64,000 nt of DNA from Arthrobacter crystallopoietes (GTDB taxonomy: Bacteria > Actinomycetota > Actinomycetes > Actinomycetales > Micrococcaceae). Where the stretch lies: assembly GCF_017603825.1 (NCBI RefSeq), contig NZ_CP072014.1:4154001-4218000 (forward strand), in the 5' to 3' direction. The position numbers and the translations under genes are program-made. A model generated the notes under the pieces. It was not told the origin of the DNA and did no database searches. It was given only the letters and a program-made list of their open reading frames with translations. Below, in pieces: positions 1 through 11,039 of the stretch; position 1 is the first letter of the stretch; the number at the start of each line of letters is the position of its first letter.

Positions 1-2462
<2,462 letters not shown>

Positions 2463-2977
2463 GAGAGGGATCCTTCCACAGACCTTCAGGCTTGTACGCG
2501 CTTCCGCACTACCGGCATCATGAGATGCCAAGCACAACCAGACCGGATCCGCTATATGATCCAAGCCCGCCCGGATTCCTGTTAAATACAGGAAGGCGTG
2601 GCAAAGCCCACCGCTATATGAAGGCTGAAGGTTAAGAGGGAAGACGCAGATTTATACTCTACGCCACGTCCCCTAAATTGTCCAGCAGGCAGACTATCCC
2701 GTTGCCTGTCTGCGCCGGTGAACTGCTTCCGGCGTGTCGGGCGGCGGAAGCCGAATCGTAATCTCCGGCGCCGGCCCTGCTCCCCTGCCAACGGAGCGCT
2801 TTGTCTTCCGCGCGGCTCCCCTGCAGCAGCTTCCCTGCTTATCCTGCGGCGGCCATTCTGCGGAACATCTGCGGCTGTTGCCGCGTTCCACAGATTGGAA
2901 GCATATCGAACTCCCGCGCCAGCTAACTGTAGCCTGTCGGGAACAGCTATTTCAAGGATGAAAGCGAGCACAGGACA
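2463..2977. other. 515-bp divergent spacer: rpoB leader and thiolase upstream region
   Basis: No convincing gene. Short open frames on both strands lack family features and have poor ribosome sites. The left part, 2463-2690, is less GC-rich and holds the likely rpoB promoter and an untranslated leader of about 190 nt; the right part, 2700-2977, is GC-rich and precedes the thiolase. Confidence 0.6.
2656..2684 (-). promoter_or_regulatory. Candidate sigma-A promoter of rpoB
   Basis: On the minus strand TGGACA (2684-2679, 5 of 6 to TTGACA) is separated by exactly 17 bp from TAGAGT (2661-2656, 4 of 6 to TATAAT). The start site would be near 2649, about 187 nt upstream of the rpoB TTG. It is called by eye; no start site has been mapped. 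Confidence 0.55.
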
Positions 2978-4177
2978 GTGTCAGGTAACAGAAACGACGT
3001 GGTAATTCTCGGCGGTGCCCGCACTCCGCAGGGCCGGCTCAACGGACAGCTGGCGGGTTTCAGCGCCGTCGAGCTCGGCAGCAAGGCCATCGCGGCGGCC
3101 CTCGAGCGCTCCGGCGTGCCGGCGGAGAACGTCGACTCGGTCATCATGGGACAGGTCATCCAGGCTGGCGCCGGGCAGAATCCGGCCCGCCAGAGCGCCA
3201 TCGGAGCCGGCATCGGGTGGGACGTTCCCACCGTGACCATCAACAAGGTGTGCCTCTCCGGCCTCGCGGCGATCACCGATGCGGCCCGCTTGATCCGCGC
3301 GGGCGAGGCAGAGGTAGTAGTTGCCGGCGGCCAGGAGTCCATGACCAACGGACCGCATGTCCTCCCCGGTTCCCGGCAGGGCTGGACCTACGGCAACATC
3401 AACGTCATCGACTCAGTGGCCCATGACGGGCTGACCGATGCTTTCGACCACGAGTCGATGGGTGCCTCAACGGAACGGCGGAATACCGAACTGAGTATCG
3501 ACCGCACCGCCCAGGACGAAGTGGCTGCGGCATCGCACCAACGCGCCGCCGCTGCCGCCGAATCCGGTGTGTTCGATGCGGAGATCGTCCCCGTCACGGT
3601 CCCCCAGCGCAAGGGCGATGATCTGGTGCTGACCAAGGACGAAGGTATCCGCCCCCAGACCACGGTGGAATCGCTGGCGCCGCTGAGGCCGGCCTTTGAC
3701 AAGGACGGCACCATCACGGCAGGCAACTCGTCACCGCTTTCCGACGGCGCAGCCGCCGTCGTGCTGGCGACCCGCGGTTATGCCGAAGACAACGGACTTG
3801 AGTGGCTCGCCGTCGTCGGCAAACCCGGCCAGGTGGCCGGGCCGGACACCTCCCTGCATTCACAGCCGTCCAATGCCATTGCTCAGGCCCTGAAGCGCGC
3901 CGGCTGGAGCACCTCGGACCTAGACTTCATCGAAATCAACGAGGCCTTCGGTTCCGTTGCCGTGCAGTCGCTGAAGGATCTGGATTACCCGCTGGAGAAG
4001 TGCAACCTCCACGGCGGCGCCATCGCACTGGGGCATCCGATCGGAGCCTCCGGCGCACGGCTGGCGCTGCATGCAGCCCATGAGCTTAAGCGCCGCAGGC
4101 AGGGCAAGGCCGCCGTTTCGCTGTGCGGCGGCGGAGGCCAGGGCGAGGCGCTCCTGCTGTACCGCGACGAGGAGTAG
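2978..4177 (+). CDS. Acetyl-CoA C-acetyltransferase (thiolase)
   Basis: Thiolase of 399 residues that condenses or cleaves acyl-CoAs (acetoacetyl-CoA metabolism or beta-oxidation). The nucleophile Cys92 is in KVCLSGLAA, the catalytic His353 in ALGHPIGASGAR and the acid/base Cys383 in SLCGGGGQGE, matching the Cys/His/Cys set of biosynthetic thiolases. The start is GTG at 2978 with a weak AGGA close upstream; no in-frame alternative is better supported. ybaK begins 4 nt after its stop. The pair sits between rplL and rpoB on the opposite strand, so it interrupts the ribosomal/RNA polymerase cluster. The acyl chain-length preference cannot be read from the sequence. Confidence 0.93.
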   Translation: MSGNRNDVVILGGARTPQGRLNGQLAGFSAVELGSKAIAAALERSGVPAENVDSVIMGQVIQAGAGQNPARQSAIGAGIGWDVPTVTINKVCLSGLAAITDAARLIRAGEAEVVVAGGQESMTNGPHVLPGSRQGWTYGNINVIDSVAHDGLTDAFDHESMGASTERRNTELSIDRTAQDEVAAASHQRAAAAAESGVFDAEIVPVTVPQRKGDDLVLTKDEGIRPQTTVESLAPLRPAFDKDGTITAGNSSPLSDGAAAVVLATRGYAEDNGLEWLAVVGKPGQVAGPDTSLHSQPSNAIAQALKRAGWSTSDLDFIEINEAFGSVAVQSLKDLDYPLEKCNLHGGAIALGHPIGASGARLALHAAHELKRRRQGKAAVSLCGGGGQGEALLLYRDEE

Positions 4178-4180
4178 CCG

Positions 4181-4660
4181 GTGACTGACATTGCCACCGG
4201 CAAGGACAGGTTCCTAGCCGACGCGGGCGACCGCGAGCTGGACGTGGAATTGATCGCACGTCCGGCGGCTCGGAGCCTGGTGGAGGCGGCGCAGCTGCTC
4301 GGGATCGCACCCGCTGATATCGTCAAGTCGCTCGTGGTGAAGCACAAAGACGGCACGTTCCTGTTCGCGCTGATTCCCGGGGACCGGCAGATCTCCTGGC
4401 CGAAGCTGCGCGCCTTGCTCGGGGTGAACAAGCTGTCGATGCCTGCTGCCGACGTCGCCTTCGAGGCGACCGGCTATCAGCGCGGTACTATCACGCCGCT
4501 GGGCAGCACCACGGCCTGGCCGGTCTATGCCGATGCCGCGATCACCGGCCGGCGCATCTCCATGGGTGCCGGTGAGCACGGCTACTCTGCCTTTGTGGAT
4601 TCTGATGCTCTGATCAAGGCGCTGAACGCTACTGTCGCGGATATCAGCGATCCGGAATAA
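4181..4660 (+). CDS. ybaK: YbaK/EbsC-family aminoacyl-tRNA deacylase
   Basis: Small (159 aa) editing-domain protein that in characterised relatives hydrolyses mis-acylated tRNA such as Cys-tRNA(Pro). Family features are ARPAARSLVEAAQLLGIAP near the N-terminus, DIVKSLVVKHKDG with the conserved Lys-Ser-Leu, and the C-terminal GxxxPLG-like stretch TITPLGST followed by RRISMGAGEHGYS. The start is GTG at 4181, 3 nt after the thiolase stop, so the two are probably co-transcribed. The tRNA specificity is not certain; related members edit Ala- or Pro-tRNA. Confidence 0.88.
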   Translation: MTDIATGKDRFLADAGDRELDVELIARPAARSLVEAAQLLGIAPADIVKSLVVKHKDGTFLFALIPGDRQISWPKLRALLGVNKLSMPAADVAFEATGYQRGTITPLGSTTAWPVYADAAITGRRISMGAGEHGYSAFVDSDALIKALNATVADISDPE

Positions 4661-4686
4661 CGCCTCGGCGTTCCGCCAGAGCAGAC

Positions 4687-4720
4687 AAAAGAGCCCCGCA
4701 CCTGAGTGCGGGGCTCTTTT
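4687..4720. terminator. Bidirectional terminator between ybaK and rplL
   Basis: AAAAGAGCCCCGCA (4687-4700) is inverted at 4707-4720 with a 6-nt loop. U-tracts occur in both directions, so it can end ybaK on the plus strand and rplJL on the minus strand. Confidence 0.9.
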
Positions 4721-4736
4721 GGGTGTTGCGAAAAGC

Positions 4737-5114
4737 TTACTTGACCGTGACGGTGGCGCCGGCAGCTTCGAGAGCTTCCTTGGCCTTGTCGGCAGCTTCC
4801 TTGGTTGCACCTTCGAGAACAGCCTTCGGAGCGCTGTCGACAACGTCCTTGGCTTCCTTCAGGCCCAGGGAGGTCAGGGCGCGAACTTCCTTGATCACTG
4901 CGATCTTCTTGTCGCCAGCAGCTTCGAGGATAACGTCGAATTCGGTCTGCTCTTCAGCAGCCTCAGCGGCGCCACCGGCGGCGGGGCCAGCAACGGCAAC
5001 GGCAGCAGCCGTAACGTCGAAGGTCTCTTCGAAGAGCTTCACGAAGTCGGAGAGCTCGATGATGGACAGTTCCTTGAAAGCTTCAATGAGCTCTTCGTTG
5101 GTGAGCTTCGCCAT
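4737..5114 (-). CDS. rplL: Ribosomal protein L7/L12
   Basis: Acidic stalk protein (125 aa) that binds translation GTPases and is present in several copies per ribosome. [18 protein letters not shown] starts the dimerisation domain; an Ala/Gly/Glu hinge follows at about residues 36-52, and the C-terminal domain carries [20 protein letters not shown]. Length is normal. ATG at 5114 has AGGAAGGA upstream. It follows rplJ by 74 nt, the standard L10-L12 operon, and ends just before a strong terminator. Confidence 0.98.
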   Translation of the reverse strand: MAKLTNEELIEAFKELSIIELSDFVKLFEETFDVTAAAVAVAGPAAGGAAEAAEEQTEFDVILEAAGDKKIAVIKEVRALTSLGLKEAKDVVDSAPKAVLEGATKEAADKAKEALEAAGATVTVK

Positions 5115-5188
5115 GGTTGGCGTCCTTCCTATAGGTGGTGTTCAGCGCATTGGCCGCGCACCAAGAGTTGTGGATTGGGAAGAGAGTT

Positions 5189-5791
5189 TTACTTCTCTTC
5201 GGCAGCAGCCTCGGCCGGAGCCTCGGTTGCCTCGGCAGCGGGAGCTTCTTCAGCAGCAGGTGCTTCTGCGGCCGGAGCTTCGGCAGCAGCAGTGTCTGCC
5301 GCACCGCCGTTCTCCTCCTGCTTGACGCGCAGTGCCTCGACAGTGCGGGCCAGGGCAGCCATCGGGGCCTTGAGGACGCCGGCAACGCGTGCCAGCTGGA
5401 ACTCACGGGACTCGAGTGCGGCCAGCGCTGCAACACCGGGTGCGTCCAGGGCTTTGCCCTCGAAGAAACCGGTCTTGATGACGAGCTGCGGGTTGGACTT
5501 TGCGAAATCCGTCAGGGACTTTGCGGCTGCAACAGCGTCACCCTTGATGAAGGCGATAGCAGTGGGTCCGGAGAGCTGGTCATCGAATGCATCGATGCCG
5601 GCTTCCTTGGCTGCAATGCCAGTCAGGGTGTTCTTGACGACGGAGAACTTGGTCTCCTGGCCGAGAGAAACACGCAGCTCCTTGAGCTGTGCAACGGTAA
5701 GCCCGCGGTATTCGGTTAGGACTGCAGCGTTGGATTCCTTGAAATCAGTGGTGATCTCTTCAACTGCTGCCACCTTGTTTGGCGTTGCCAT
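5189..5791 (-). CDS. rplJ: Ribosomal protein L10
   Basis: L10 (200 aa) anchors L7/L12 dimers to 23S rRNA and represses its own operon by binding the leader. ATG at 5791 is chosen because AGGAGGGTT precedes it directly and MATPNKVAAVEEIT is the typical start; the frame stays open upstream but has no site. LTEYRGLTVAQLKELR and FSVVKNTL are the conserved RNA-binding region. The last 40 or so residues are an Ala/Glu-rich low-complexity tail, common in actinobacterial L10. Confidence 0.97.
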   Translation of the reverse strand: MATPNKVAAVEEITTDFKESNAAVLTEYRGLTVAQLKELRVSLGQETKFSVVKNTLTGIAAKEAGIDAFDDQLSGPTAIAFIKGDAVAAAKSLTDFAKSNPQLVIKTGFFEGKALDAPGVAALAALESREFQLARVAGVLKAPMAALARTVEALRVKQEENGGAADTAAAEAPAAEAPAAEEAPAAEATEAPAEAAAEEK

Positions 5792-5960
5792 AACCCTCCT
5801 TCCGGGGAATAGTGCCGGTGGTTCGGGTCGCACGCATAAAAAACGCCCCGGGCAGATGCACGGGGCTTGGCCTTCACAGATCCGGCAGCACCGGATATGG
5901 AGGATTGCTTCGTTCACCTGCGCAGGCCGTCCCAGGCATGGGACTTTCGGTTGAATTCTT
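5792..5960 (-). ncRNA. L10 leader, candidate autoregulatory RNA
   Basis: The transcript upstream of rplJ contains a conserved-looking GCAGGTGAACGAAGC stretch (about 5922-5907) and then a GC stem-loop with a T-run. Known rplJ leaders bind L10 and attenuate transcription; position and the downstream attenuator fit, but no covariance check was possible, so the boundaries are approximate. Confidence 0.6.
5838..5866 (-). terminator. Attenuator hairpin in the rplJ leader
   Basis: Minus-strand GCCCCG (5866-5861) pairs with CGGGGC (5850-5845) and is followed by G and TTTTTT (5843-5838). It lies between the presumed L10-binding leader and the rplJ start, where a regulatory terminator is expected. Confidence 0.75.
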
Positions 5961-6048
5961 AGGGGAAATCAACGACCGACGGTCTTTGGTAGTTCAAGCT
6001 TACGCGAAGGGTTGGCCACGTCCAAATCGGCCATACCGTGGCAACCGG

Positions 6049-7149
6049 TCAGGCGCCGGCGCCCGCCTTTTTCTGCCATGCCGCCTCATACCCGGCAGGG
6101 ACAAACCCCAGGGCATCGTTGATGGTGAGCATGTGCTGGTTCTCGGCAGCGTTCCATGTCAGCAAGCGCTCCCCCTCAGGCCATAGCCTGCCGACCCGCA
6201 GCAGGTTATGCGCCTTCATCAGCATGCCCAGGCTGTGGCCGCGGTGGGCGCGCAGGACGAGGGTGTCCTCCTGGTAAATAACGTCCGGCTTCTCCGGGTA
6301 GTAATCCAAAAAAGTATGTCCGGCGAGTTCCCTACTCGGGACATGCAGGGCCGCGGTGACGAGGGAGTGGCCACCTTTACGTCGAAGTTCCTCTTCGCCT
6401 TGGCGTACCCTCGCGCGGTCCCAGGCTTCCTCCTGATAATCAATCTCGCCCAACGGCACATCCGTGCTCATTCTCTGCCGCAGCAGGGCATACTGGTCGA
6501 CGAATTCCTCCGGGCAGGCGTCTTCCCAAACCACCAGCCGGTAACCGGTGGCCTTCGCAGCAGCCAGCGACTCCAAGGACTCCACCCTGGCGGCTTCCAC
6601 CGGACGAGCGAGGACACTGAAGCGCTCAACCTGCTCCAGTTCATACCCGTTGTTCCGAGCGAAGCGGACGGCCGCCGAACTTCCCGGCAACGATCCCGCA
6701 CCCGTCTTCGGCCGCAGGACATCCGCCGCTTCCGGGTCAAAGCCAGCAGGGTGTTCACTATAGGACTGCAGCACTCTTCTGCCGTGGTCTTGGGCGGAGG
6801 CCTCGGCAGTCCGCAGCAGTTCGCGTGCGATCCCCTGTCCGCGGAAGCCGGGATGGACCATGACGTGCACGAAGGCGTTGTGCAGGTTGTCCTGTTTCGT
6901 CATTTCCAGGACGGCACGGCCAACGTGCCTGTCCCCGTCTTTGGCCGCCCACAGCAAGGACTGCTCGTAATCATTGGGACGGGCGCCCTCCAGCCGCGCG
7001 GCAGGGCTGACCCACAGGTCATTATTGCCCCACAGCAGGCCGGTCACCAGGTTGGCCAGCTCAGAGGATGCAACGAAATCCTCTGCATCCCTGGCTTCCA
7101 ACGAGTCGGGAATGCGGATGGACTGCATGGTGACCGACGTCGTCGACAT
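6049..7149 (-). CDS. Two-domain GNAT acetyltransferase
   Basis: Acetyl-CoA-dependent N-acetyltransferase of 366 residues with two GNAT folds. The N-terminal domain has the acetyl-CoA loop in VMVHPGFRGQGIARELL (Arg/Gln-x-x-Gly-x-Gly/Ala pattern, about residues 97-113). The C-terminal half has a degenerate copy (LVLRAHRGHSLGMLMKAHNL) and ends with NDALGFVPAGYEAAWQ, a typical GNAT beta-bulge end. ATG at 7149 is preceded by GAGGGA. The double layout resembles MshD, but a better mshD is at 22188, so the substrate is unknown. It lies upstream of the rplJ leader on the same strand. Confidence 0.85.
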   Translation of the reverse strand: MSTTSVTMQSIRIPDSLEARDAEDFVASSELANLVTGLLWGNNDLWVSPAARLEGARPNDYEQSLLWAAKDGDRHVGRAVLEMTKQDNLHNAFVHVMVHPGFRGQGIARELLRTAEASAQDHGRRVLQSYSEHPAGFDPEAADVLRPKTGAGSLPGSSAAVRFARNNGYELEQVERFSVLARPVEAARVESLESLAAAKATGYRLVVWEDACPEEFVDQYALLRQRMSTDVPLGEIDYQEEAWDRARVRQGEEELRRKGGHSLVTAALHVPSRELAGHTFLDYYPEKPDVIYQEDTLVLRAHRGHSLGMLMKAHNLLRVGRLWPEGERLLTWNAAENQHMLTINDALGFVPAGYEAAWQKKAGAGA

Positions 7150-7277
7150 GGCGTCCCTCGCTCGAGTAATTGACCTTCCTCAATCAGATTACCTGCTCCA
7201 CTAATTCGATGCCAGCGGCATCAGGCTTTTCCGACAAAGCCTTTTCCGGGTTCGCCCCGACGGCCCTACCATGCAGT

Positions 7278-7754
7278 ATGGAGCTCTTGACCGCACGCGC
7301 TGGAAAACGAGCACTGGCGCACATCGGCCGCGGCATGCTGGCAGGAATGGTCGGGACCGCGGTCATGACAGCTTTCCAGAGGCTGGTGGAAATGCCGATC
7401 ACTGGACGCCCGGAAAGTTATGCGCCCGCAGAGCTGGCGGAGAAGTTCCTGCCGGTGAAGGTCAAGTCCATCCGCGGACGTAAACTGCTGAACTACAGTG
7501 CGCATTTCGCCATCGGAGCTATGTGGGGAGCAGCATACGGAACCGCCGCGGCAGTGGGGTGGCGCGGCCAGAAGGCCATCAATACCGTCTTCGCCGTTGT
7601 ATACGGGGGTGAGCTGCTGGGCGGATCGCTGTCCGGTTTCTCCCGGCCGTCCGAATGGAGCGCACAGGACTGGGCCGTGGACGTCGTGGACATCTATGTC
7701 CAGGCCCAGGCGACGGGGCTCGTCTTTGACCGCGTGCTGGTAGCCAAGTCCTAG
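7278..7754 (+). CDS. Small membrane-associated protein of unknown function
   Basis: A 158-residue protein starting MELLTARAGKRALAH. It has hydrophobic stretches at about residues 17-30 and 70-92 (FAIGAMWGAAYGTAAAVGW) and another near 105-118 (VFAVVYGGELLGGSL), consistent with membrane helices. The frame is open upstream to 7170, but ATG 7278 is preferred: TACCAT lies 5 nt before it, as in leaderless genes, and the upstream part looks non-coding. The general look recalls YagU/DUF1440-type membrane proteins, but I cannot assign a family firmly. Confidence 0.75.
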   Translation: MELLTARAGKRALAHIGRGMLAGMVGTAVMTAFQRLVEMPITGRPESYAPAELAEKFLPVKVKSIRGRKLLNYSAHFAIGAMWGAAYGTAAAVGWRGQKAINTVFAVVYGGELLGGSLSGFSRPSEWSAQDWAVDVVDIYVQAQATGLVFDRVLVAKS

Positions 7755-7824
7755 CCGGTTGCCGGCAACAGTGACCGGCGCCCTGGCCGGGTCAGTGCCC
7801 GCTTGGGTCAGCGCCGCTTAAATG

Positions 7825-7862
7825 AACAGAACGGCCACAGCGTGATGCTGGGCCGTTCTGTT
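7825..7862. terminator. Bidirectional terminator between membrane protein and rplA
   Basis: AACAGAACGGCC (7825-7836) and its inverse (7851-7862) form a 12-bp stem. It separates the plus-strand membrane protein from the minus-strand rplK-rplA unit. Confidence 0.85.
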
Positions 7863-7888
7863 GTGGAAAATCCGGAAGGATTGCTTCC

Positions 7889-8596
7889 TTAGGCTTCGGT
7901 GGAAACCTTGGTGACGTTCGGGTCCATGGAGATGCCCGGGCCGAAGGTCGTCGCCACGGTGGCCTTCGAGATGTAGCGGCCCTTGGAAGCGGACGGCTTC
8001 AGGCGAAGCACCTCTTCCAGTGCGGCTGCGTAGTTCTCCACCAGCTTGCTGGTATCGAAGGACACCTTGCCAATGATGAAGTGAAGGTTGGCGTGCTTGT
8101 CGACGCGGAAGTCGATCTTGCCACCCTTGATGTCATTGACAGCCTTAGCCACATCAGGGGTCACGGTGCCGGTCTTCGGGTTCGGCATCAGGTTACGCGG
8201 GCCGAGAACCTTACCGAGGCGTCCAACCTTGCCCATCAGGTCCGGGGTTGCCACGGCGGCGTCGAAGTCGGTCCAGCCGCCCTGGATCTTTTCGATCAGG
8301 TCATCGGAACCAACGAAGTCGGCGCCGGCCGCGATTGCGGCTTCAGCCTTGTCACCGGTGGCGAAAACCAGGACGCGGGCGGTCTTACCGGTGCCGTGCG
8401 GCAGGTTGACCGTACCGCGGACCATCTGGTCAGCCTTGCGGGGGTCGACGCTGAGGCGCAGTGCAACCTCAACGGTGGCGTCGAACTTGGAAGGATTGCT
8501 TTCCTTCGCCAGGGTGATTGCCTCGACCGGGGCGTACTGCTTGTCCGCCTCGATCTTGGCTACAGCTGCCTCATATGCTTTGCTGCGCTTTGCCAT
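7889..8596 (-). CDS. rplA: Ribosomal protein L1
   Basis: L1 (235 aa) builds the mobile stalk at the tRNA exit site and can repress the L11-L1 m[21 protein letters not shown] is the conserved start; [15 protein letters not shown] is the L1 signature and [18 protein letters not shown] the conserved RNA-binding part. ATG 8596 has AAGGAG about 9 nt upstream; the frame continues 18 codons upstream without a ribosome site. It follows rplK after an unusually long, structured 172-nt spacer. Confidence 0.98.
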   Translation of the reverse strand: MAKRSKAYEAAVAKIEADKQYAPVEAITLAKESNPSKFDATVEVALRLSVDPRKADQMVRGTVNLPHGTGKTARVLVFATGDKAEAAIAAGADFVGSDDLIEKIQGGWTDFDAAVATPDLMGKVGRLGKVLGPRNLMPNPKTGTVTPDVAKAVNDIKGGKIDFRVDKHANLHFIIGKVSFDTSKLVENYAAALEEVLRLKPSASKGRYISKATVATTFGPGISMDPNVTKVSTEA

Positions 8597-8651
8597 CTGC
8601 TTTTTCTCCTTGTGCAGTTGTGGTCTGCGGACCGCGCCCGGCCCTGCCACT

Positions 8652-8696
8652 ACGACGGCGTTGCCACCTTCAAAAGGTGGCGTTCGGCGCCGTCGT
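8652..8696 (-). repeat. Two-tier hairpin in the rplK-rplA spacer
   Basis: ACGACGGCG (8652-8660) pairs with CGCCGTCGT (8688-8696); inside it GCCACCTT (8663-8670) pairs with AAGGTGGC (8674-8681), leaving a small asymmetric internal loop. On the transcribed minus strand it is not followed by a T-run, so it is not a terminator. It may be an L1-binding or processing element (inference). Confidence 0.7.
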
Positions 8697-8768
8697 TCTT
8701 TAGTTTTGTCTTGTTTGCTTTCCGGCCTCGGAAAACCTCAGGCCTTTCAGCGTAAACGCCTAGGGGAA

Positions 8769-9200
8769 TTAGCCCTCGACAGTGATGCCCATGGAGCGGG
8801 CGGTGCCGGCGATGATCTTGGCAGCAGCCTGGATGTCGTTGGCGTTGAGGTCATCCATCTTGGTGGAAGCGATCTCTTCAACCTGAGCCTGGGTCAGCTT
8901 GGCTACCTTGGTGGTGTGCGGGGTTGCGGAACCCTTCTGCACGCCAGCAGCCTTCTTGATCAGTTCTGCAGCCGGCGGGGTCTTGGTGATGAAGGTGAAG
9001 GAACGGTCTTCGTAAACCGTGATTTCAACCGGGATCACATTTCCGCGCTGGGCTTCCGTAGCGGCGTTGTACGCCTTGCAGAATTCCATGATGTTGACAC
9101 CGTGCTGACCAAGTGCCGGACCAATCGGCGGTGCCGGGTTAGCGGCGCCTGCCTGGATCTGCAGCTTGATGAGGCCGGTGACCTTTTTCTTCGGGGCCAT
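8769..9200 (-). CDS. rplK: Ribosomal protein L11
   Basis: L11 (143 aa) binds the GTPase centre of 23S rRNA and the stringent factor. [18 protein letters not shown] and [20 protein letters not shown] are the family hallmarks; the C-terminal RNA-binding domain ends [18 protein letters not shown]. Length is normal. ATG 9200 is preceded by AGAAGGAC. It is transcribed from the nusG side together with rplA. Confidence 0.98.
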
Positions 9201-9257
9201 ATCGGGTCCTTCTCTAATTTACGTACCGCAGACACAGGAGCGTGCCGGCGGCGGTTT

Positions 9258-9278
9258 GGCCGCCATGGCGTGGCGGCC
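9258..9278 (-). repeat. GC-rich hairpin between nusG and rplK
   Basis: GGCCGCC (9258-9264) and GGCGGCC (9272-9278) form a 7-bp all-GC stem with a 7-nt loop in the 125-nt spacer. No T-run follows on the minus strand, so it is more likely a leader structure of the rplK-rplA message than a terminator. Confidence 0.5.
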
Positions 9279-9325
9279 GCCCGCGCAGGTCCGGCTAAAG
9301 CGGGCCGGGCTGCGCGAAGTCTTTA

Positions 9326-10180
9326 CTACTGGATCTTGGTGACCTGGTTGAACGAGAGCGTCACCGGGGTCTCGCGCTCGAAGATGGTCACCAGTACCAC
9401 CAGCTGCTGGGATTCCGGCTTGATCTCGGAGATCGTCGCAGGCAGGGTCTCGAACGGACCGTCGTTGACCGTGACCGATTCGCCGACCTCGAAGTCCACC
9501 GTGATGGGAGCCGAGGGCTGGGCGGCCTTGGTGGGCTTGCCACCCTCGGTCTTGCCTGCGGTGACGGTGTGCTCCAGCATGGAGAACACTTCGTTCAGGC
9601 TCAGCGGAACCGGGTTGTGGGCGTTACCAACAAAGCCGGTGACACCGGGAGTGTGGCGTACGGCGCCCCACGAAGCGTCCGTCAGTTCCATGCGGACCAG
9701 CACGTAGCCGGGGATGCGCACGCGGTTGACGATCTTGCGCGTGGTGTTCTTGATCTCCACGACCTCTTCCATGGGGACCTGGATCTCGAAGATGTAGTCC
9801 TCCATGTTCAGGGTCTGGATACGGGTCTCCAGATTGACCTTCACACGGTTTTCGTAGCCAGCGTACGAGTGGATAACGTACCAGTCACCCTCCTGGCGGC
9901 GCAGCTTCGCGCGGAACGCCTCGACCGGATCCTCTTCAGGGGCCGCGGCGGGCTCCACTGCGGAAGCCTCTGCGTCGGGCTCATCGCCTTCGGCCGGCTC
10001 TTCGCCTTCGGCCGGTGCGGTTTCAACGGTTGCTTCGTCGGCCGGTTCCGTTTCCTCGGAAACTTCCCCGGGAACGTCGGAAGCCGGTGCCTGATCGGCA
10101 CCGGTCTCAGTAGCCTGATCCTCGGCTTCCAGATCAGCGGTTTCCTCGGTGGTCTGCGACTCGAGTTCCTGCTCGGACAC
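9326..10180 (-). CDS. nusG: Transcription termination/antitermination factor NusG
   Basis: NusG binds RNA polymerase and couples it to Rho or the ribosome. It has 284 residues, about 100 longer than E. coli NusG, because of a very acidic Glu/Ala/Pro N-terminal extension (about residues 1-95), usual in actinobacterial NusG. The NGN domain begins at [19 protein letters not shown] and contains [10 protein letters not shown] and TPGVTGFVG; the KOW motif is [19 protein letters not shown]. The start is GTG 10180 with AGGAAG upstream. secE precedes it by 107 nt. Confidence 0.97.
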   Translation of the reverse strand: MSEQELESQTTEETADLEAEDQATETGADQAPASDVPGEVSEETEPADEATVETAPAEGEEPAEGDEPDAEASAVEPAAAPEEDPVEAFRAKLRRQEGDWYVIHSYAGYENRVKVNLETRIQTLNMEDYIFEIQVPMEEVVEIKNTTRKIVNRVRIPGYVLVRMELTDASWGAVRHTPGVTGFVGNAHNPVPLSLNEVFSMLEHTVTAGKTEGGKPTKAAQPSAPITVDFEVGESVTVNDGPFETLPATISEIKPESQQLVVLVTIFERETPVTLSFNQVTKIQ

Positions 10181-10287
10181 TTAGCTTCCTGCTTTCTTCT
10201 TCAGCTCTTTTGATTCAATGGCGCCTGATCCTCAGGCCCGGCGCGTTGCCGTCTCCGGTGCACACGGCAGAATCCTGAGCAAAGACG

Positions 10288-10557
10288 CTACCGTTCGGGC
10301 GCTCCGTCACCGAAGATGTAGAGCGAGCCCTGGCCGAAAGCCAGATCCAAAACTGTCACGATCAGCATCATGATGACCACGAAGGCGATCACCACGAGGG
10401 TGTAATTCAGCAGTTCCTTGCGGGTAGGTGTGACCACCTTTTTCAGCTCACCGATTACCTGGCGGACGAACAGGACGATCTTGCCGAAGAATCCGCGCTT
10501 GTCGGACTTCCTGCCTGAGGGGCGTCCCTTGGAGCTGTTGGCAGCCGTTTCGGTCAA
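10288..10557 (-). CDS. secE: Preprotein translocase subunit SecE
   Basis: Small essential SecYEG subunit that clamps SecY. One membrane helix lies at LLNYTLVVIAFVVIMMLIVT, preceded by the conserved amphipathic stretch FVRQVIGELKKVVTPTRKEL. TTG 10557 is preferred because GAGG lies 6 nt upstream and MTETAAN resembles relatives; GTG 10569 would add four residues. It heads the minus-strand transcription/translation cluster just after tRNA-Trp. Confidence 0.95.
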   Translation of the reverse strand: MTETAANSSKGRPSGRKSDKRGFFGKIVLFVRQVIGELKKVVTPTRKELLNYTLVVIAFVVIMMLIVTVLDLAFGQGSLYIFGDGAPER

Positions 10558-10672
10558 CCTGTGCCTCACTCATCTAGTCCGGTACACGGCCCGCCGGCGG
10601 AGGCCGGCAACGCCGCTAGCTTCATACTTTGAATTGCTGAACTGCTGCTTCCCGTCCCAAGACGGTTATGCG

Positions 10673-10745
10673 CAGGGCAGACAGGACTCGAACCTGCAAC
10701 CTGCGGTTTTGGAGACCGCTGCGCTACCAATTGCGCCACTACCCT
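10673..10745 (-). tRNA. trnW: tRNA-Trp (CCA anticodon)
   Basis: Read on the minus strand, the 73-nt sequence folds with acceptor AGGGTAG/CTGCCCT, D-arm GCGCAATTGGTAGCGC, anticodon loop CTCCAAA (CCA) and T-loop TTCGAGT. The discriminator is G and CCA is not encoded. Its place before secE is conserved in actinobacteria. Confidence 0.97.
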
Positions 10746-11039
10746 ATGCGTTGAAACCAAGAGGCAAGCTCCCGGAATACGGGCGCAAACCATCATGGCG
10801 TTTTTCAACACCGAGGTCTAAGTCTACGTCAGGGAAACCCTCACGTCGAACCAGCCCTCATGCCGCCTTCACCAAGCGACTCTCCATTATGCAACATTTC
10901 CGGCGTCGTTATTAAACCGAACGGCTTGCAGGGCATTCATCTAAGCGCTTTTCCCGGCATAGAGCAGGACAGGCCGCGGGGCAAGCCCCTAAACTGGGCC
11001 ATGGACCATTTGTTCTGACGCCTCAAAGACGGGAAACCC

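Noticed and set aside
2582-2971. 129-codon minus-strand frame before rpoB
   Set aside because: No ribosome site or family features; the region fits the rpoB promoter and leader.
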